A stretch of DNA of 64,000 bases, from positions 270,501 through 334,500 of the forward strand of contig JAQNBH010000251.1 of assembly GCA_028752905.1 (NCBI GenBank). The letters run 5' to 3'. The notes under the pieces were generated by a model. That model worked only from the letters and a program-made list of their open reading frames with translations, had not been told where the DNA came from and did no database searches. Below are positions 13,303-27,337 of this stretch, piece after piece; positions within the stretch are counted from its first letter, which is position 1; each line of letters starts with the position of its first letter. A program made the translations under genes and the position numbers. The stretch is from Cladorhizidae sp. MBARI D1340-BT2 (Eukaryota > Porifera > Demospongiae > Poecilosclerida > Cladorhizidae).

Positions 13303-16300
13303 TGCCCTAATTTGGTCTATATGTTTCTCATTTCCCCCCAAAAAATCTTGTTTTTTTGCCGTAAAGCTCATAACTGTTCTACACTTTACCCAAAAAAGAT
13401 AATTTTTATACAACCGGATAGCCCTTCTAATTATCTGTCTTTTGTATGTGCCAAAAGTTTGAGTACTCTAAGTATTAGCAAATTATGGTGATTTGAAGTG
13501 GTAAGGTTTGCGATATTTCCTGGCGTTTTCCAGTTGCCAAAGCGGTGGCCTGCCAGTGAAAAACCACTACATTTATTGATAATCTGTTGACATGTTGCAG
13601 ATAAGGGCCTTCTCTATCAGTTGACAAAATCTGGGACATGGTCTTGTTAATTAGGGCAGTTATGAATTGTACTCTTACTTGATGCTAAACATGTTAGCTT
13701 CGTAGATTATCCACACTTCACTGAATAGACTTGATGTAAAGCTATTAAGATAGGACTCTCTAAGTGCTCTCTCTTGATACAAACATCCATATATTCTGCA
13801 CACTTCACTGTAATGGACTTGATATGATTCGAATGATAGGTTTCATTATGTGTTCTCTATCTTGATATTTGTCCTAATTTGGTCTATATGTTTCTCATTT
13901 TCCCCCCAAAAATCTTGTTTTTTTGCCGTAAAGCTCATAACTTTTCTAAACTTTATCCAAAAATGATAATTTTTATATCACCGGATAGCCCTTCTAATTA
14001 TCTGTCTTTTGTACGTGCCAAATTTTTGAGTACTCTAAGTATTAGCAAGTTATGGTGATTTGAAGTGGTAAGGTTTGCGATATTTCCTGGCGTTTTCCAG
14101 TTGCCAAAGCGGTGGCCTGCCAGTGAAAAACCACTACATTTATTGATAATCTGTTGATATGTTGCAGATAAGGGCCTTCTCTATCAGTTGACAAAATCTG
14201 GGACTTTGGTCTTGTTAATTAGGGCAGTTATGAATTGTACTCTTACTTGATGGTAAACATGTTAGCTTCGTAGATTATCCACACTTCACTGAATAGAGTT
14301 GATGTATAGCTATTAAGATAGGACTCTCTAAGTGCTCTCTCTTGATACCAAACATCCATATATTCTGCACACTTCACTGTAATGGACTTGCAAGATAGGT
14401 ATCTCTCAGTGTTCTCTATCTTGTGCTAAACATGTTAGCTTCATAGATTCTCTACACTTCAATTAATAGACTTGATATATAGCTCTAAAGGTAGGCCTCT
14501 CTCTGTTCTCTCTCTTGATACCAAACATCCATATATTCTGCATACTTCACAGTAATGGACTTGATAGAATCACAAGATAGGTTTCTCTCTGCTCTCTCTT
14601 GATGCTAAATATGTTAGCTTCATGGATTCTCCAAACTTCATTGATATATAGCTATTAAGACAGGTCTCTCTCTGTGCTCTCTGTTGATACAAAAAAAACA
14701 TTTATTATGCATACTTCACTGTAATGGACTTGATATGACTCGAATGATAGGTTTCTCTATGTGTTCTCTATCTTGATGCTAGACGGGTTAGCTTCATAGA
14801 TTCTCCACACTTCACTGATATATATCTATTAAGATTGGTCTCTCCCTGTGCTCTCTGTTGATATCAAACATCCATAATATTCTGCAAACTTCACTGTAAT
14901 GGACTTGATATGATTCGAATGATAGGTTTCATTATGTGTTCTCTATCTTGATATTTGCCCTAATTTGGTCTATATGTTTCTCATTTCCCCCCAAAAAATC
15001 TTGTTTTTTTGCCGTAAAGCTCATAACTGTTCTACACTTTACCCAAAAAAGATAATTTTTATATCACCGGATAGCCCTTCTAATTATCTGTCTTTTGTAC
15101 GTGCCAAAAGTTTGAGTACTCTAAGTATTAGCAAGTTATGGTGATTTGAAGTGGTAAGGTTTGCGATATTTCCTGGCGTTTTCCAGTTGCCAAAGCGGTG
15201 GCCTGCCAGTGAAAAACCACTACATTTATTGATAATCTGTTGACATGTTGCAGATAAGGGCCTTCTCTATCAGTTGACAAAATCTGGGACATGGTCTTGT
15301 TAATTAGGGCAGTTATGAATTGTACTCTTACTTGATGCTAAACATGTTAGCTTCGTAGATTATCCACACTTCACTGAATAGACTTGATGTAAAGCTATTA
15401 AGATAGGACTCTCTAAGTGCTCTCTCTTGATACAAACATCCATATATTCTGCACACTTCACTGTAATGGACTTGATATGATTCGAATGATAGGTTTCATT
15501 ATGTGTTCTCTATCTTGATATTTGCCCTAATTTGGTCTATATGTTTCTCATTTTTCCCACAAAAATCTTTTTTTTTGCCGTAAAGCTCATAACTGTTCTA
15601 CACTTTACCCAAAAAAGATAATTTTTATATCACCGGATAGCCCTTCTAATTATCTGTCTTTTGTATGTGCCAAAAGTTTGAGTACTCTAAGTATTAGCAA
15701 GTTATGGTGATTTTAAGTGGTAAGGTTTGCGATATTTCCTGGCGTTTTCCAGTTGCCAAAGCGGTGGCCTGCCAGTGAAAAACCACTACATTTATTGATA
15801 ATCTGTTGACATGTTGCAGATAAGGGCCTTCTCTATCAGTTGACAAAATCTGGGACTTTGGTCTTGTTAATTAGGGCAGTTATGAATTGTACTCTTACTT
15901 GATGCTAAACCTGTTAGCTTCGTAGATTATCCACACTTCACTGAATAGACTTGATGTATAGCTATTAAGATAGGACTCTCTAAGTGCTCTCTCTTGATAC
16001 CAAACATCCATATATTCTGCACACTTCACTGTAATGGACTTGCAAGATAGGTATCTCTCAGTGTTCTCTATCTTGTGCTAAACATGTTAGCTTCATAGAT
16101 TCTCTACACTTCAATTAATAGACTTGATATATAGCTCTAAAGGTAGGCCTCTCTCTGTTCTCTCTCTTGATACCAAACATCCGTATATTCTGCATACTTC
16201 ACAGTAATGGACTTGATAGAATCACAAGATAGGTTTCTCTCTGCTCTCTCTTGATGCTAAATATGTTAGCTACATGGATTCTCCAAACTTCATTGATATA

Positions 16301-16617
16301 TAGCTATTAAGACAGGTCTCTCTCTGTGCTCTCTGTTGATACAAAAAAAACATTTATTATGCATACTTCACTGTAATGGACTTGATATGACTCGAATGAT
16401 AGGTTTCTCTATGTGTTCTCTATCTTGATGCTAGACAGGTTAGCTTCATAGATTCTCCACACTTCACTGAATAAACTTGATATATATCTATTAAGATTGG
16501 TCTCTCCCTGTGCTCTCTGTTGATATCAAACATCCATAATATTCTGCAAACTTCACTGTAATGGACTTGATATGATTCGAATGATAGGTTTCATTATGTG
16601 TTCTCTATCTTGATATT
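13303..16617. repeat. Satellite segment S-L-S-L
   Basis: Spacings from landmarks 13542, 14109, 15195, 15761 and 16857 are 567, 1086, 566 and 1096. The first L unit is 10 bp short because its A4 half (near 14815) reads CACTGATATATATC, lacking bases present in the standard CACTGAATAAACTTG segment. The U block around 15522 has an atypical homopolymer stretch (TTTTTCCCACAAAAATC), which explains the 566-bp S unit. This is the first place after 4 kb where four-pair units reappear. Confidence 0.88.
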
Positions 16618-19600
16618 TGCCCTAATTTGGTCTATATGTTTCTCATTTCCCCCCAAAAAATCTTGTTTTTTTGCCGTAAAGCTCATAACTGTTCTACACT
16701 TTACCCAAAAAAGATAATTTTTATATCACCGGATAGCCCTTCTAATTATCTGTCTTTTGTACGTGTCAAAAGTTTGAGTACTCTAAGTATTAGCAAGTTA
16801 TGGTGATTTGAAGTGGTAAGGTTTGCGATATTTCCTGGCGTTTTCCAGTTGCCAAAGCGGTGGCCTGCCAGTGAAAAACCACTACATTTATTGATAATCT
16901 GTTGACATGTTGCAGATAAGGGCCTTCTCTATCAGTTGACAAAATCTGGGACATGGTCTTGTTAATTAGGGCAGTTATGAATTGTACTCTTACTTGATGC
17001 TAAACATGTTAGCTTCGTAGATTATCCACACTTCACTGAATAGACTTGATGTAAAGCTATTAAGATAGGACTCTCTAAGTGCTCTCTCTTGATACAAACA
17101 TCCATATATTCTGCACACTTCACTGTAATGGACTTGATATGATTCGAATGATAGGTTTCATTATGTGTTCTCTATCTTGATATTTGCCCTAATTTGGTCT
17201 ATATGTTTCTCATTTTCCCCCAAAAAATCTTGTTTTTTTGCCGTAAAGCTCATAACTGTTCTACACTTTACCCAAAAAAGATAATTTTTATATCACCGGA
17301 TAGCCCTTCTAATTATCTGTCTTTTGTACGTGCCAAAAGTTTGAGTACTCTAAGTATTAGCAAGTTATGGTGATTTGAAGTGGTAAGGTTTGCGATATTT
17401 CCTGGCATTTTCCAGTTGCCAAAGCGGTGGCCTGCCAGTGAAAAACCACTACATTTATTGATAATCTGTTGACATGTTGCAGATAAGGGCCTTCTCTATC
17501 AGTTGACAAAATCTGGGACTTTGGTCTTGTTAATTAGGGCAGTTATGAATTGTACTCTTACTTGATGCTAAACATGTTAGCTTCGTAGATTATCCACACT
17601 TCACTGAATAGACTTGATGTATAGCTATTAAGATAGGACTCTCTAAGTGCTCTCTCTTGATACCAAACATCCATATATTCTGCACACTTCACTGTAATGG
17701 ACTTGCAAGATAGGTATCTCTCAGTGTTCTCTATCTTGTGCTAAACATGTTAGCTTCATAGATTCTCTACACTTCAATTAATAGACTTGATATATAGCTC
17801 TAAAGGTAGGCCTCTCTCTGTTCTCTCTCTTGATACCAAACATCCGTATATTCTGCATACTTCACAGTAATGGACTTGATAGAATCACAAGATAGGTTTC
17901 TCTCTGCTCTCTCTTGATGCTAAATATGTTAGCTTCATGGATTCTCCAAACTTCATTGATATATAGCTATTAAGACAGGTCTCTCTCTGTGCTCTCTGTT
18001 GATACCAAAAACCCATTTATTATGCATACTTCACTGTAATGGACTTGATATGATTCGAATGATAGGTTTCATTATGTGTTCTCTATCTTGATATTTGCCC
18101 TAATTTGGTCTATATGTTTCTCATTTCCCCCCCAAAAATCTTGTTTTTTTGCCGTAAAGCTCATAACTGTTCTACACTTTACCCAAAAAAGATAATTTTT
18201 ATATCACCGGATAGCCCTACTAATTATCTGTCTTTTGTACGTGCCAAAAGTTTGAGTACTCTAAGTATTAGCAAGTTATGGTGATTTGAAGTGGTAAGGT
18301 TTGCGATATTTCCTGGCGTTTTCCAGTTGCCAAAGCGGTGGCCTGCCAGTGAAAAACCACTACATTTATTGATAATCTGTTGACATGTTGCAGATAAGGG
18401 CCTTCTCTATCAGTTGACAAAATCTGGGACATGGTCTTGTTAATTAGGGCAGTTATCAATTGTACTCTTACTTGATGCTAAACATGTTAGCTTCGTAGAT
18501 TATCCACACTTCACTGAATAGACTTGATGTAAAGCTATTAAGATAGGACTCTCTAAGTGCTCTCTCTTGATACAAACATCCATATATTCTGCACACTTCA
18601 CTGTAATGGACTTGATATGATTCGAATGATAGGTTTCATTATGTGTTCTCTATCTTGATATTTGCCCTAATTTGGTCTATATGTTTCTCATTTTCCCCCA
18701 AAAAATCTTGTTTTTTTGCCGTAAAGCTCATAACTGTTCTACACTTTACCCAAAAAAGATAATTTTTATATCACCGGATAGCCCTTCTAATTATCTGTCT
18801 TTTCTACGTGCCAAAAGTTTGAGTACTCTAAGTATTAGCAAGTTATGGTGATTTGAAGTGGTAAGGTTTGCGATATTTCCTGGCGTTTTCCAGTTGCCAA
18901 AGCGGTGGCCTGCCAGTGAAAAACCACTACATTTATTGATAATCTGTTGACATGTTGCAGATAAGGGCCTTCTCTATCATTTGACAAAATCTGGGACTTT
19001 GGTCTTGTTAATTAGGGCAGTTATGAATTGTACTCTTACTTGATGCTAAACATGTTAGCTTCGTAGATTATCCACACTTCACTGAATAGACTTGATGTAT
19101 AGCTATTAAGATAGGACTCTCTAAGTGCTCTCTCTTGATACCAAACATCCATATATTCTGCACACTTCACTGTAATGGACTTGCAAGATAGGTATCTCTC
19201 AGTGTTCTCTATCTTGTGCTAAACATGTTAGCTTCATAGATTCTCTACACTTCAATTAATAGACTTGATATATAGCTCTAAAGGTAGGCCTCTCTCTGTT
19301 CTCTCTCTTGATACCAAACATCCGTATATTCTGCATACTTCACAGTAATGGACTTGATAGAATCACAAGATAGGTTTCTCTCTGCTCTCTCTTGATGCTA
19401 AATATGTTAGCTTCATGGATTCTCCAAACTTCATTGATATATAGCTATTAAGACAGGTCTCTCTCTGTGCTCTCTGTTGATACCAAAAACCCATTTATTA
19501 TGCATACTTCACTGTAATGGACTTGATATGATTCGAATGATAGGTTTCATTATGTGTTCTCTATCTTGATATTTGCCCTAATTTGGTCTATATGTTTCTC

Positions 19601-22600
19601 ATTTCCCCCCCAAAAATCTTGTTTTTTTGCCGTAAAGCTCATAACTGTTCTACACTTTACCCAAAAAAGATAATTTTTATATCACCGGATAGCCCTTCTA
19701 ATTATCTGTCTTTTGTACGTGCCAAAAGTTTGAGTACTCTAAGTATTAGCAAGTTATGGTGATTTGAAGTGGTAAGGTTTGCGATATTTCCTGGCGTTTT
19801 CCAGTTGCCAAAGCGGTGGCCTGCCAGTGAAAAACCACTACATTTATTGATAATCTGTTGACATGTTGCAGATAAGGGCCTTCTCTATCAGTTGACAAAA
19901 TCTGGGACATGGTCTTGTTAATTAGGGCAGTTATCAATTGTACTCTTACTTGATGCTAAACATGTTAGCTTCGTAGATTATCCACACTTCACTGAATAGA
20001 CTTGATGTAAAGCTATTAAGATAGGACTCTCTAAGTGCTCTCTCTTGATACAAACATCCATATATTCTGCACACTTCACTGTAATGGACTTGATATGATT
20101 CGAATGATAGGTTTCATTATGTGTTCTCTATCTTGATATTTGCCCTAATTTGGTCTATATGTTTCTCATTTTCCCCCAAAAAATCTTGTTTTTTTGCCGT
20201 AAAGCTCATAACTGTTCTACACTTTACCCAAAAAAGATAATTTTTATATCACCGGATAGCCCTTCTAATTATCTGTCTTTTCTACGTGCCAAAAGTTTGA
20301 GTACTCTAAGTATTAGCAAGTTATGGTGATTTGAAGTGGTAAGGTTTGCGATATTTCCTGGCGTTTTCCAGTTGCCAAAGCGGTGGCCTGCCAGTGAAAA
20401 ACCACTACATTTATTGATAATCTGTTGACATGTTGCAGATAAGGGCCTTCTCTATCATTTGACAAAATCTGGGACTTTGGTCTTGTTAATTAGGGCAGTT
20501 ATGAATTGTACTCTTACTTGATGCTAAACATGTTAGCTTCGTAGATTATCCACACTTCACTGAATAGACTTGATGTATAGCTATTAAGATAGGACTCTCT
20601 AAGTGCTCTCTCTTGATACCAAACATCCATATATTCTGCACACTTCACTGTAATGGACTTGCAAGATAGGTATCTCTCAGTGTTCTCTATCTTGTGCTAA
20701 ACATGTTAGCTTCATAGATTCTCTACACTTCAATTAATAGACTTGATATATAGCTCTAAAGGTAGGCCTCTCTCTGTTCTCTCTCTTGATACCAAACATC
20801 CGTATATTCTGCATACTTCACAGTAATGGACTTGATAGAATCACAAGATAGGTTTCTCTCTGCTCTCTCTTGATGCTAAATATGTTAGCTTCATGGATTC
20901 TCCAAACTTCATTGATATATAGCTATTAAGACAGGTCTCTCTCTGTGCTCTCTGTTGATACCAAAAACCCATTTATTATGCATACTTCACTGTAATGGAC
21001 TTGATATGATTCGAATGATAGGTTTCATTATGTGTTCTCTATCTTGATATTTGCCCTAATTTGGTCTATATGTTTCTCATTTTCCCCCCAAAAATCTTGT
21101 TTTTTTGCCGTAAAGCTCATAACTGTTCTACACTTTACCCAAAAAAGATAATTTTTATATCACCGGATAGCCCTTCTAATTATCTGTCTTTTATACGTGC
21201 CAAAAGTTTGAGTACTCTAAGTATTAGCAAGTTATGTTGATTTGAAGTGGTAAGGTTTGCGATATTTCCTGGCGTTTTCCAGTTGCCAAAGCGGTGGCCT
21301 GCCAGTGAAAAACCACTACATTTATTGATAATCTGTTGACATGTTGCAGATAAGGGCCTTCTCTATCAGTTGACAAAATCTGGGACTTTGGTCTTGTTAA
21401 TTAGGGCAGTTATGAATTGTACTCTTACTTGATGCTAAACATGTTAGCTTCGTAGATTATCCACACTTCACTGAATAGACTTGATGTATAGCTATTAAGA
21501 TAGGACTCTCTAAGTGCTCTCTCTTGATACCAAACATCCATATATTCTGCACACTTCACTGTAATGGATTTGCAAGATAGGTATCTCTCAGTGTTCTCTA
21601 TCTTGTGCTAAACATGTTAGCTTCATAGATTCTCTACACTTCAATTAATAGACTTGATATATAGCTCTAAAGGTAGGCCTCTCTCTGTTCTCTCTCTTGA
21701 TACCAAACATCCGTATATTCTGCATACTTCACAGTAATGGACTTGATAGAATCACAAGATAGGTTTCTCTCTGCTCTCTCTTGATGCTAAATATGTTAGC
21801 TTCATGGATTCTCCAAACTTCATTGATATATAGCTATTAAGACAGGTCTCTCTCTGTGCTCTCTGTTGATACCAAAAACATTTATTATGCATACTTCACT
21901 GTAATGGACTTGATATGATTCGAATGATAGGTTTCATTATGTGTTCTCTATCTTGATATTTGCCCTAATTTGGTCTATATGTTTCTCATTTCCCCCCCAA
22001 AAATCTTGTTTTTTTGCCGTAAAGCTCATAACTGTTCTACACTTTACCCAAAAAAGATAATTTTTATATCACCGGATAGCCCTTCTAATTATCTGTCTTT
22101 TGTACGTGCCAAAAGTTTGAGTACTCTAAGTATTAGTAAGTTATGGTGATTTGAAGTGGTAAGGTTTGCGATATTTCCTGGCGTTTTCCAGTTGCCAAAG
22201 CGGTGGCCTGCCAGTGAAAAACCACTACATTTATTGATAATCTGTTGACATGTTGCAGATAAGGGCCTTCTCTATCAGTTGACAAAATCTGGGACATGGT
22301 CTTGTTAATTAGGGCAGTTATGAATTGTACTCTTACTTGATGCTAAACATGTTAGCTTCGTAGATTATCCACACTTCACTGAATAGACTTGATGTAAAGC
22401 TATTAAGATAGGACTCTCTAAGTGCTCTCTCTTGATACAAACATCCATATATTCTGCACACTTCACTGTAATGGACTTGATATGATTCGAATGATAGGTT
22501 TCATTATGTGTTCTCTATCTTGATATTTGCCCTAATTTGGTCTATATGTTTCTCATTTTCCCCCAAAAAATCTTGTTTTTTTGCCGTAAAGCTCATAACT

Positions 22601-25600
22601 GTTCTACACTTTACCCCAAAAAGATAATTTTTATATCACCGGATAGCCCTTCTAATTATCTGTCTTTTCTACGTGCCAAAAGTTTGAGTACTCTAAGTAT
22701 TAGCAAGTTATGGTGATTTGAAGTGGTAAGGTTTGCGATATTTCCTGGCGTTTTCCAGTTGCCAAAGCGGTGGCCTGCCAGTGAAAAACCACTACATTTA
22801 TTGATAATCTGTTGACATGTTGCAGATAAGGGCCTTCTCTATCAGTTGACAAAATCTGGGACTTTGGTCTTGTTAATTAGGGCAGTTATGAATTGTACTC
22901 TTACTTGATGCTAAACATGTTAGCTTCGTAGATTATCCACACTTCACTGAATAGACTTGATGTATAGCTATTAAGATAGGACTCTCTAAGTGCTCTCTCT
23001 TGATACCAAACATCCATATATTCTGCACACTTCACTGTAATGGACTTGCAAGATAGGTATCTCTCAGTGTTCTCTATCTTGTGCTAAACATGTTAGCTTC
23101 ATAGATTCTCTACACTTCAATTAATAGACTTGATATATAGCTCTAAAGGTAGGCCTCTCTCTGTTCTCTCTCTTGATACCAAACATCCGTATATTCTGCA
23201 TACTTCACAGTAATGGACTTGATAGAATCACAAGATAGGTTTCTCTCTGCTCTCTCTTGATGCTAAATATGTTAGCTTCATGGATTCTCCAAACTTCATT
23301 GATATATAGCTATTAAGACAGGTCTCTCTCTGTGCTCTCTGTTGATACCAAAAACCCATTTATTATGCATACTTCACTGTAATGGACTTGATATGATTCG
23401 AATGATAGGTTTCATTATGTGTTCTCTATCTTGATATTTGCCCTAATTTGGTCTATATGTTTCTCATTTCCCCCCCAAAAATCTTGTTTTTTTGCCGTAA
23501 AGCTCATAACTGTTCTACACTTTACCCAAAAAAGATAATTTTTATATCACCGGATAGCCCTTCTAATTATCTGTCTTTTGTACGTGCCAAAAGTTTGAGT
23601 ACTCTAAGTATTAGCAAGTTATGGTGATTTGAAGTGGTAAGGTTTGCGATATTTCCTGGCGTTTTCCAGTTGCCAAAGCGGTGGCCTGCCAGTGAAAAAC
23701 CACTACATTTATTGATAATCTGTTGACATGTTGCAGATAAGGGCCTTCTCTATCAGTTGACAAAATCTGGGACATGGTCTTGTTAATTAGGGCAGTTATG
23801 AATTGTACTCTTACTTGATGCTAAACATGTTAGCTTCGTAGATTATCCACACTTCACTGAATAGACTTGATGTAAAGCTATTAAGATAGGACTCTCTAAG
23901 TGCTCTCTCTTGATACAAACATCCATATATTCTGCACACTTCACTGTAATGGACTTGATATGATTCGAATGATAGGTTTCATTATGTGTTCTCTATCTTG
24001 ATATTTGCCCTAATTTGGTCTATATGTTTCTCATTTTCCCCCCAAAAATCTTGTTTTTTTGCCGTAAAGCTCATAACTTTTCTAAACTTTATCCAAAAAA
24101 GATAATTTTTATATCATCGGATAGCCCTTCTAATTATCTGTCTTTTGTACGTGCCAAATTTTTGAGTACTCTAAGTATTAGCAAGTTATGGTGATTTGAA
24201 GTGGTAAGGTTTGCGATATTTCCTGGCGTTTTCCAGTTGCCAAAGCGGTGGCCTGCCAGTGAAAAACCACTACATTTATTGATAATCTGTTGATATGTTG
24301 CAGATAAGGGCCTTCTCTATCAGTTGACAAAATCTGGGACTTTGGTCTTGTTAATTAGGGCAGTTATGAATTGTACTCTTACTTGATGGTAAACATGTTA
24401 GCTTCGTAGATTATCCACACTTCACTGAATAGAGTTGATGTATAGCTATTAAGATAGGACTCTCTAAGTGCTCTCTCTTGATACCAAACATCCATATATT
24501 CTGCACACTTCACTGTAATGGACTTGCAAGATAGGTATCTCTCAGTGTTCTCTATCTTGTGCTAAACATGTTAGCTTCATAGATTCTCTACACTTCAATT
24601 AATAGACTTGATATATAGCTCTAAAGGTAGGCCTCTCTCTGTTCTCTCTCTTGATACCAAACATCCGTATATTCTGCATACTTCACAGTAATGGACTTGA
24701 TAGAATCACAAGATAGGTTTCTCTCTGCTCTCTCTTGATGCTAAATATGTTAGCTTCATGGATTCTCCAAACTTCATTGATATATAGCTATTAAGACAGG
24801 TCTCTCTCTGTGCTCTCTGTTGATACAAAAAAAACATTTATTATGCATACTTCACTGTAATGGACTTGATATGACTCGAATGATAGGTTTCATTATGTGT
24901 TCTCTATCTTGATATTTGCCCTAATTTGGTCTATATGTTTCTCATTTCCCCCCCAAAAATCTTGTTTTTTTGCCGTAAAGCTCATAACTATTCTACACTT
25001 TACCCAAAAAAGATAATTTTTATATCACCGGATAGCCCTTCTAATTATCTGTCTTTTGTACGTGCCAAAAGTTTGAGTACTCTAAGTATTAGCAAGTTAT
25101 GGTGATTTGAAGTGGTAAGGTTTGCGATATTTCCTGGCGTTTTCCAGTTGCCAAAGCGGTGGCCTGCCAGTGAAAAACCACTACATTTATTGATAATCTG
25201 TTGACATGTTGCAGATAAGGGCCTTCTCTATCAGTTGACAAAATCTGGGACATGGTCTTGTTAATTAGGGCAGTTATGAATTGTACTCTTACTTGATGCT
25301 AAACATGTTAGCTTCGTAGATTATCCACACTTCACTGAATAGACTTGATGTAAAGCTATTAAGATAGGACTCTCTAAGTGCTCTCTCTTGATACAAACAT
25401 CCATATATTCTGCACACTTCACTGTAATGGACTTGATATGATTCGAATGATAGGTTTCATTATGTGTTCTCTATCTTGATATTTGCCCTAATTTGGTCTA
25501 TATGTTTCTCATTTTCCCCCAAAAAATCTTGTTTTTTTGCCGTAAAGCTCATAACTGTTCTACACTTTACCCAAAAAAGATAATTTTTATATCACCGGAT

Positions 25601-26961
25601 AGCCCTTCTAATTATCTGTCTTTTCTACGTGCCAAAAGTTTGAGTACTCTAAGTATTAGCAAGTTATGGTGATTTGAAGTGGTAAGGTTTGCGATATTTC
25701 CTGGCGTTTTCCAGTTGCCAAAGCGGTGGCCTGCCAGTGAAAAACCACTACATTTATTGATAATCTGTTGACATGTTGCAGATAAGGGCCTTCTCTATCA
25801 GTTGACAAAATCTGGGACTTTGGTCTTGTTAATTAGGGCAGTTATGAATTGTACTCTTACTTGATGCTAAACATGTTAGCTTCGTAGATTATCCACACTT
25901 CACTGAATAGACTTGATGTATAGCTATTAAGATAGGACTCTCTAAGTGCTCTCTCTTGATACCAAACATCCATATATTCTGCACACTTCACTGTAATGGA
26001 CTTGCAAGATAGGTATCTCTCAGTGTTCTCTATCTTGTGCTAAACATGTTAGCTTCATAGATTCTCTACACTTCAATTAATAGACTTGATATATAGCTCT
26101 AAAGGTAGGCCTCTCTCTGTTCTCTCTCTTGATACCAAACATCCGTATATTCTGCATACTTCACAGTAATGGACTTGATAGAATCACAAGATAGGTTTCT
26201 CTCTGCTCTCTCTTGATGCTAAATATGTTAGCTTCATGGATTCTCCAAACTTCATTGATATATAGCTATTAAGACAGGTCTCTCTCTGTGCTCTCTGTTG
26301 ATACCAAAAACCCATTTATTATGCATACTTCACTGTAATGGACTTGATATGATTCGAATGATAGGTTTCATTATGTGTTCTCTATCTTGATATTTGCCCT
26401 AATTTGGTCTATATGTTTCTCATTTCCCCCCCAAAAATCTTGTTTTTTTGCCGTAAAGCTCATAACTGTTCTACACTTTACCCAAAAAAGATAATTTTTA
26501 TATCACCGGATAGCCCTTCTAATTATCTGTCTTTTGTACGTGCCAAAAGTTTGAGTACTCTAAGTATTAGCAAGTTATGGTGATTTGAAGTGGTAAGGTT
26601 TGCGATATTTCCTGGCGTTTTCCAGTTGCCAAAGCGGTGGCCTGCCAGTGAAAAACCACTACATTTATTGATAATCTGTTGACATGTTGCAGATAAGGGC
26701 CTTCTCTATCAGTTGACAAAATCTGGGACATGGTCTTGTTAATTAGGGCAGTTATGAATTGTACTCTTACTTGATGCTAAACATGTTAGCTTCGTAGATT
26801 ATCCACACTTCACTGAATAGACTTGATGTAAAGCTATTAAGATAGGACTCTCTAAGTGCTCTCTCTTGATACAAACATCCATATATTCTGCACACTTCAC
26901 TGTAATGGACTTGATATGATTCGAATGATAGGTTTCATTATGTGTTCTCTATCTTGATATT
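16618..26961. repeat. Alternating S-M array, 1478-bp super-period
   Basis: Fourteen units run S M S M S M M S M S M S M S, so S (567) plus M (911) forms a 1478-bp super-repeat. In the U copies at 18335 and 19813, the GTTATGAATTG at the end is replaced by GTTATCAATTG (C at 18457 and 19935, exactly 1478 apart). The next U copies share ATCATTTGAC (18980 and 20458). These private changes show a recent local duplication of one S-M pair. One M unit is 909 bp because it lacks two C bases in CAAAAACCCATTT near 21876. Confidence 0.9.
24827..24912. repeat. Hybrid B half in an M unit (B3 start, B4 end)
   Basis: Most M units end with a last B half reading CCAAAAACCCATTT and then GATTCGAATGATAGG. This one instead begins with the L-type B3 sequence ACAAAAAAAACATTT. 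It keeps the L-type GACTCGAATG and then switches to TTTCATTATG, which is the end of B4 in L units. It is a direct visible trace of recombination between B3 and B4 of an L unit, removing one 185-bp pair. It also suggests that M units arose more than once. Confidence 0.7.
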
Positions 26962-27317
26962 TGCCCTAATTTGGTCTATATGTTTCTCATTTTCCCCCCA
27001 AAAATCTTGTTTTTTTGCCGTAAAGCTCATAACTTTTCTAAACTTTATCCAAAAAAGATAATTTTTATATCACCGGATAGCCCTTCTAATTATCTGTCTT
27101 TTGTACGTGCCAAATTTTTGAGTACTCTAAGTATTAGCAAGTTATGGTGATTTGAAGTGGTAAGGTTTGCGATATTTCCTGGCGTTTTCCAGTTGCCAAA
27201 GCGGTGGCCTGCCAGTGAAAAACCACTACATTTATTGATAATCTGTTGATATGTTGCAGATAAGGGCCTTCTCTATCAGTTGACAAAATCTGGGACTTTG
27301 GTCTTGTTAATTAGGGC
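26962..27317 (+). repeat. U block of a reference L unit
   Basis: This is a representative full-length U of 356 bp, flanked by TGCCCTAATT and AATTAGGGCA. It belongs to the older sequence class with CATAACTTTTCTAAACTTTATCC and CCAAATTTTTGAG in its left part and GTTGATATGTTGC and GGGACTTTGG in its right part. The other class has CTGTTCTACACTTTACCC, GTTGACATG and GGGACATGG. Mixed classes occur, which is evidence of exchange within U. The segment between the two edges contains no reading frame kept open in all copies. Confidence 0.9.
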
Positions 27318-27337
27318 AGTTATGAATTGTACTCTTA

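Noticed and set aside
18268..18459. 63-codon minus-strand open frame, repeated at 19746
   Set aside because: Same region of U. The end is changed by the private GTTATCAATTG variant, and the two copies are a local duplication. There is no sign of coding constraint.
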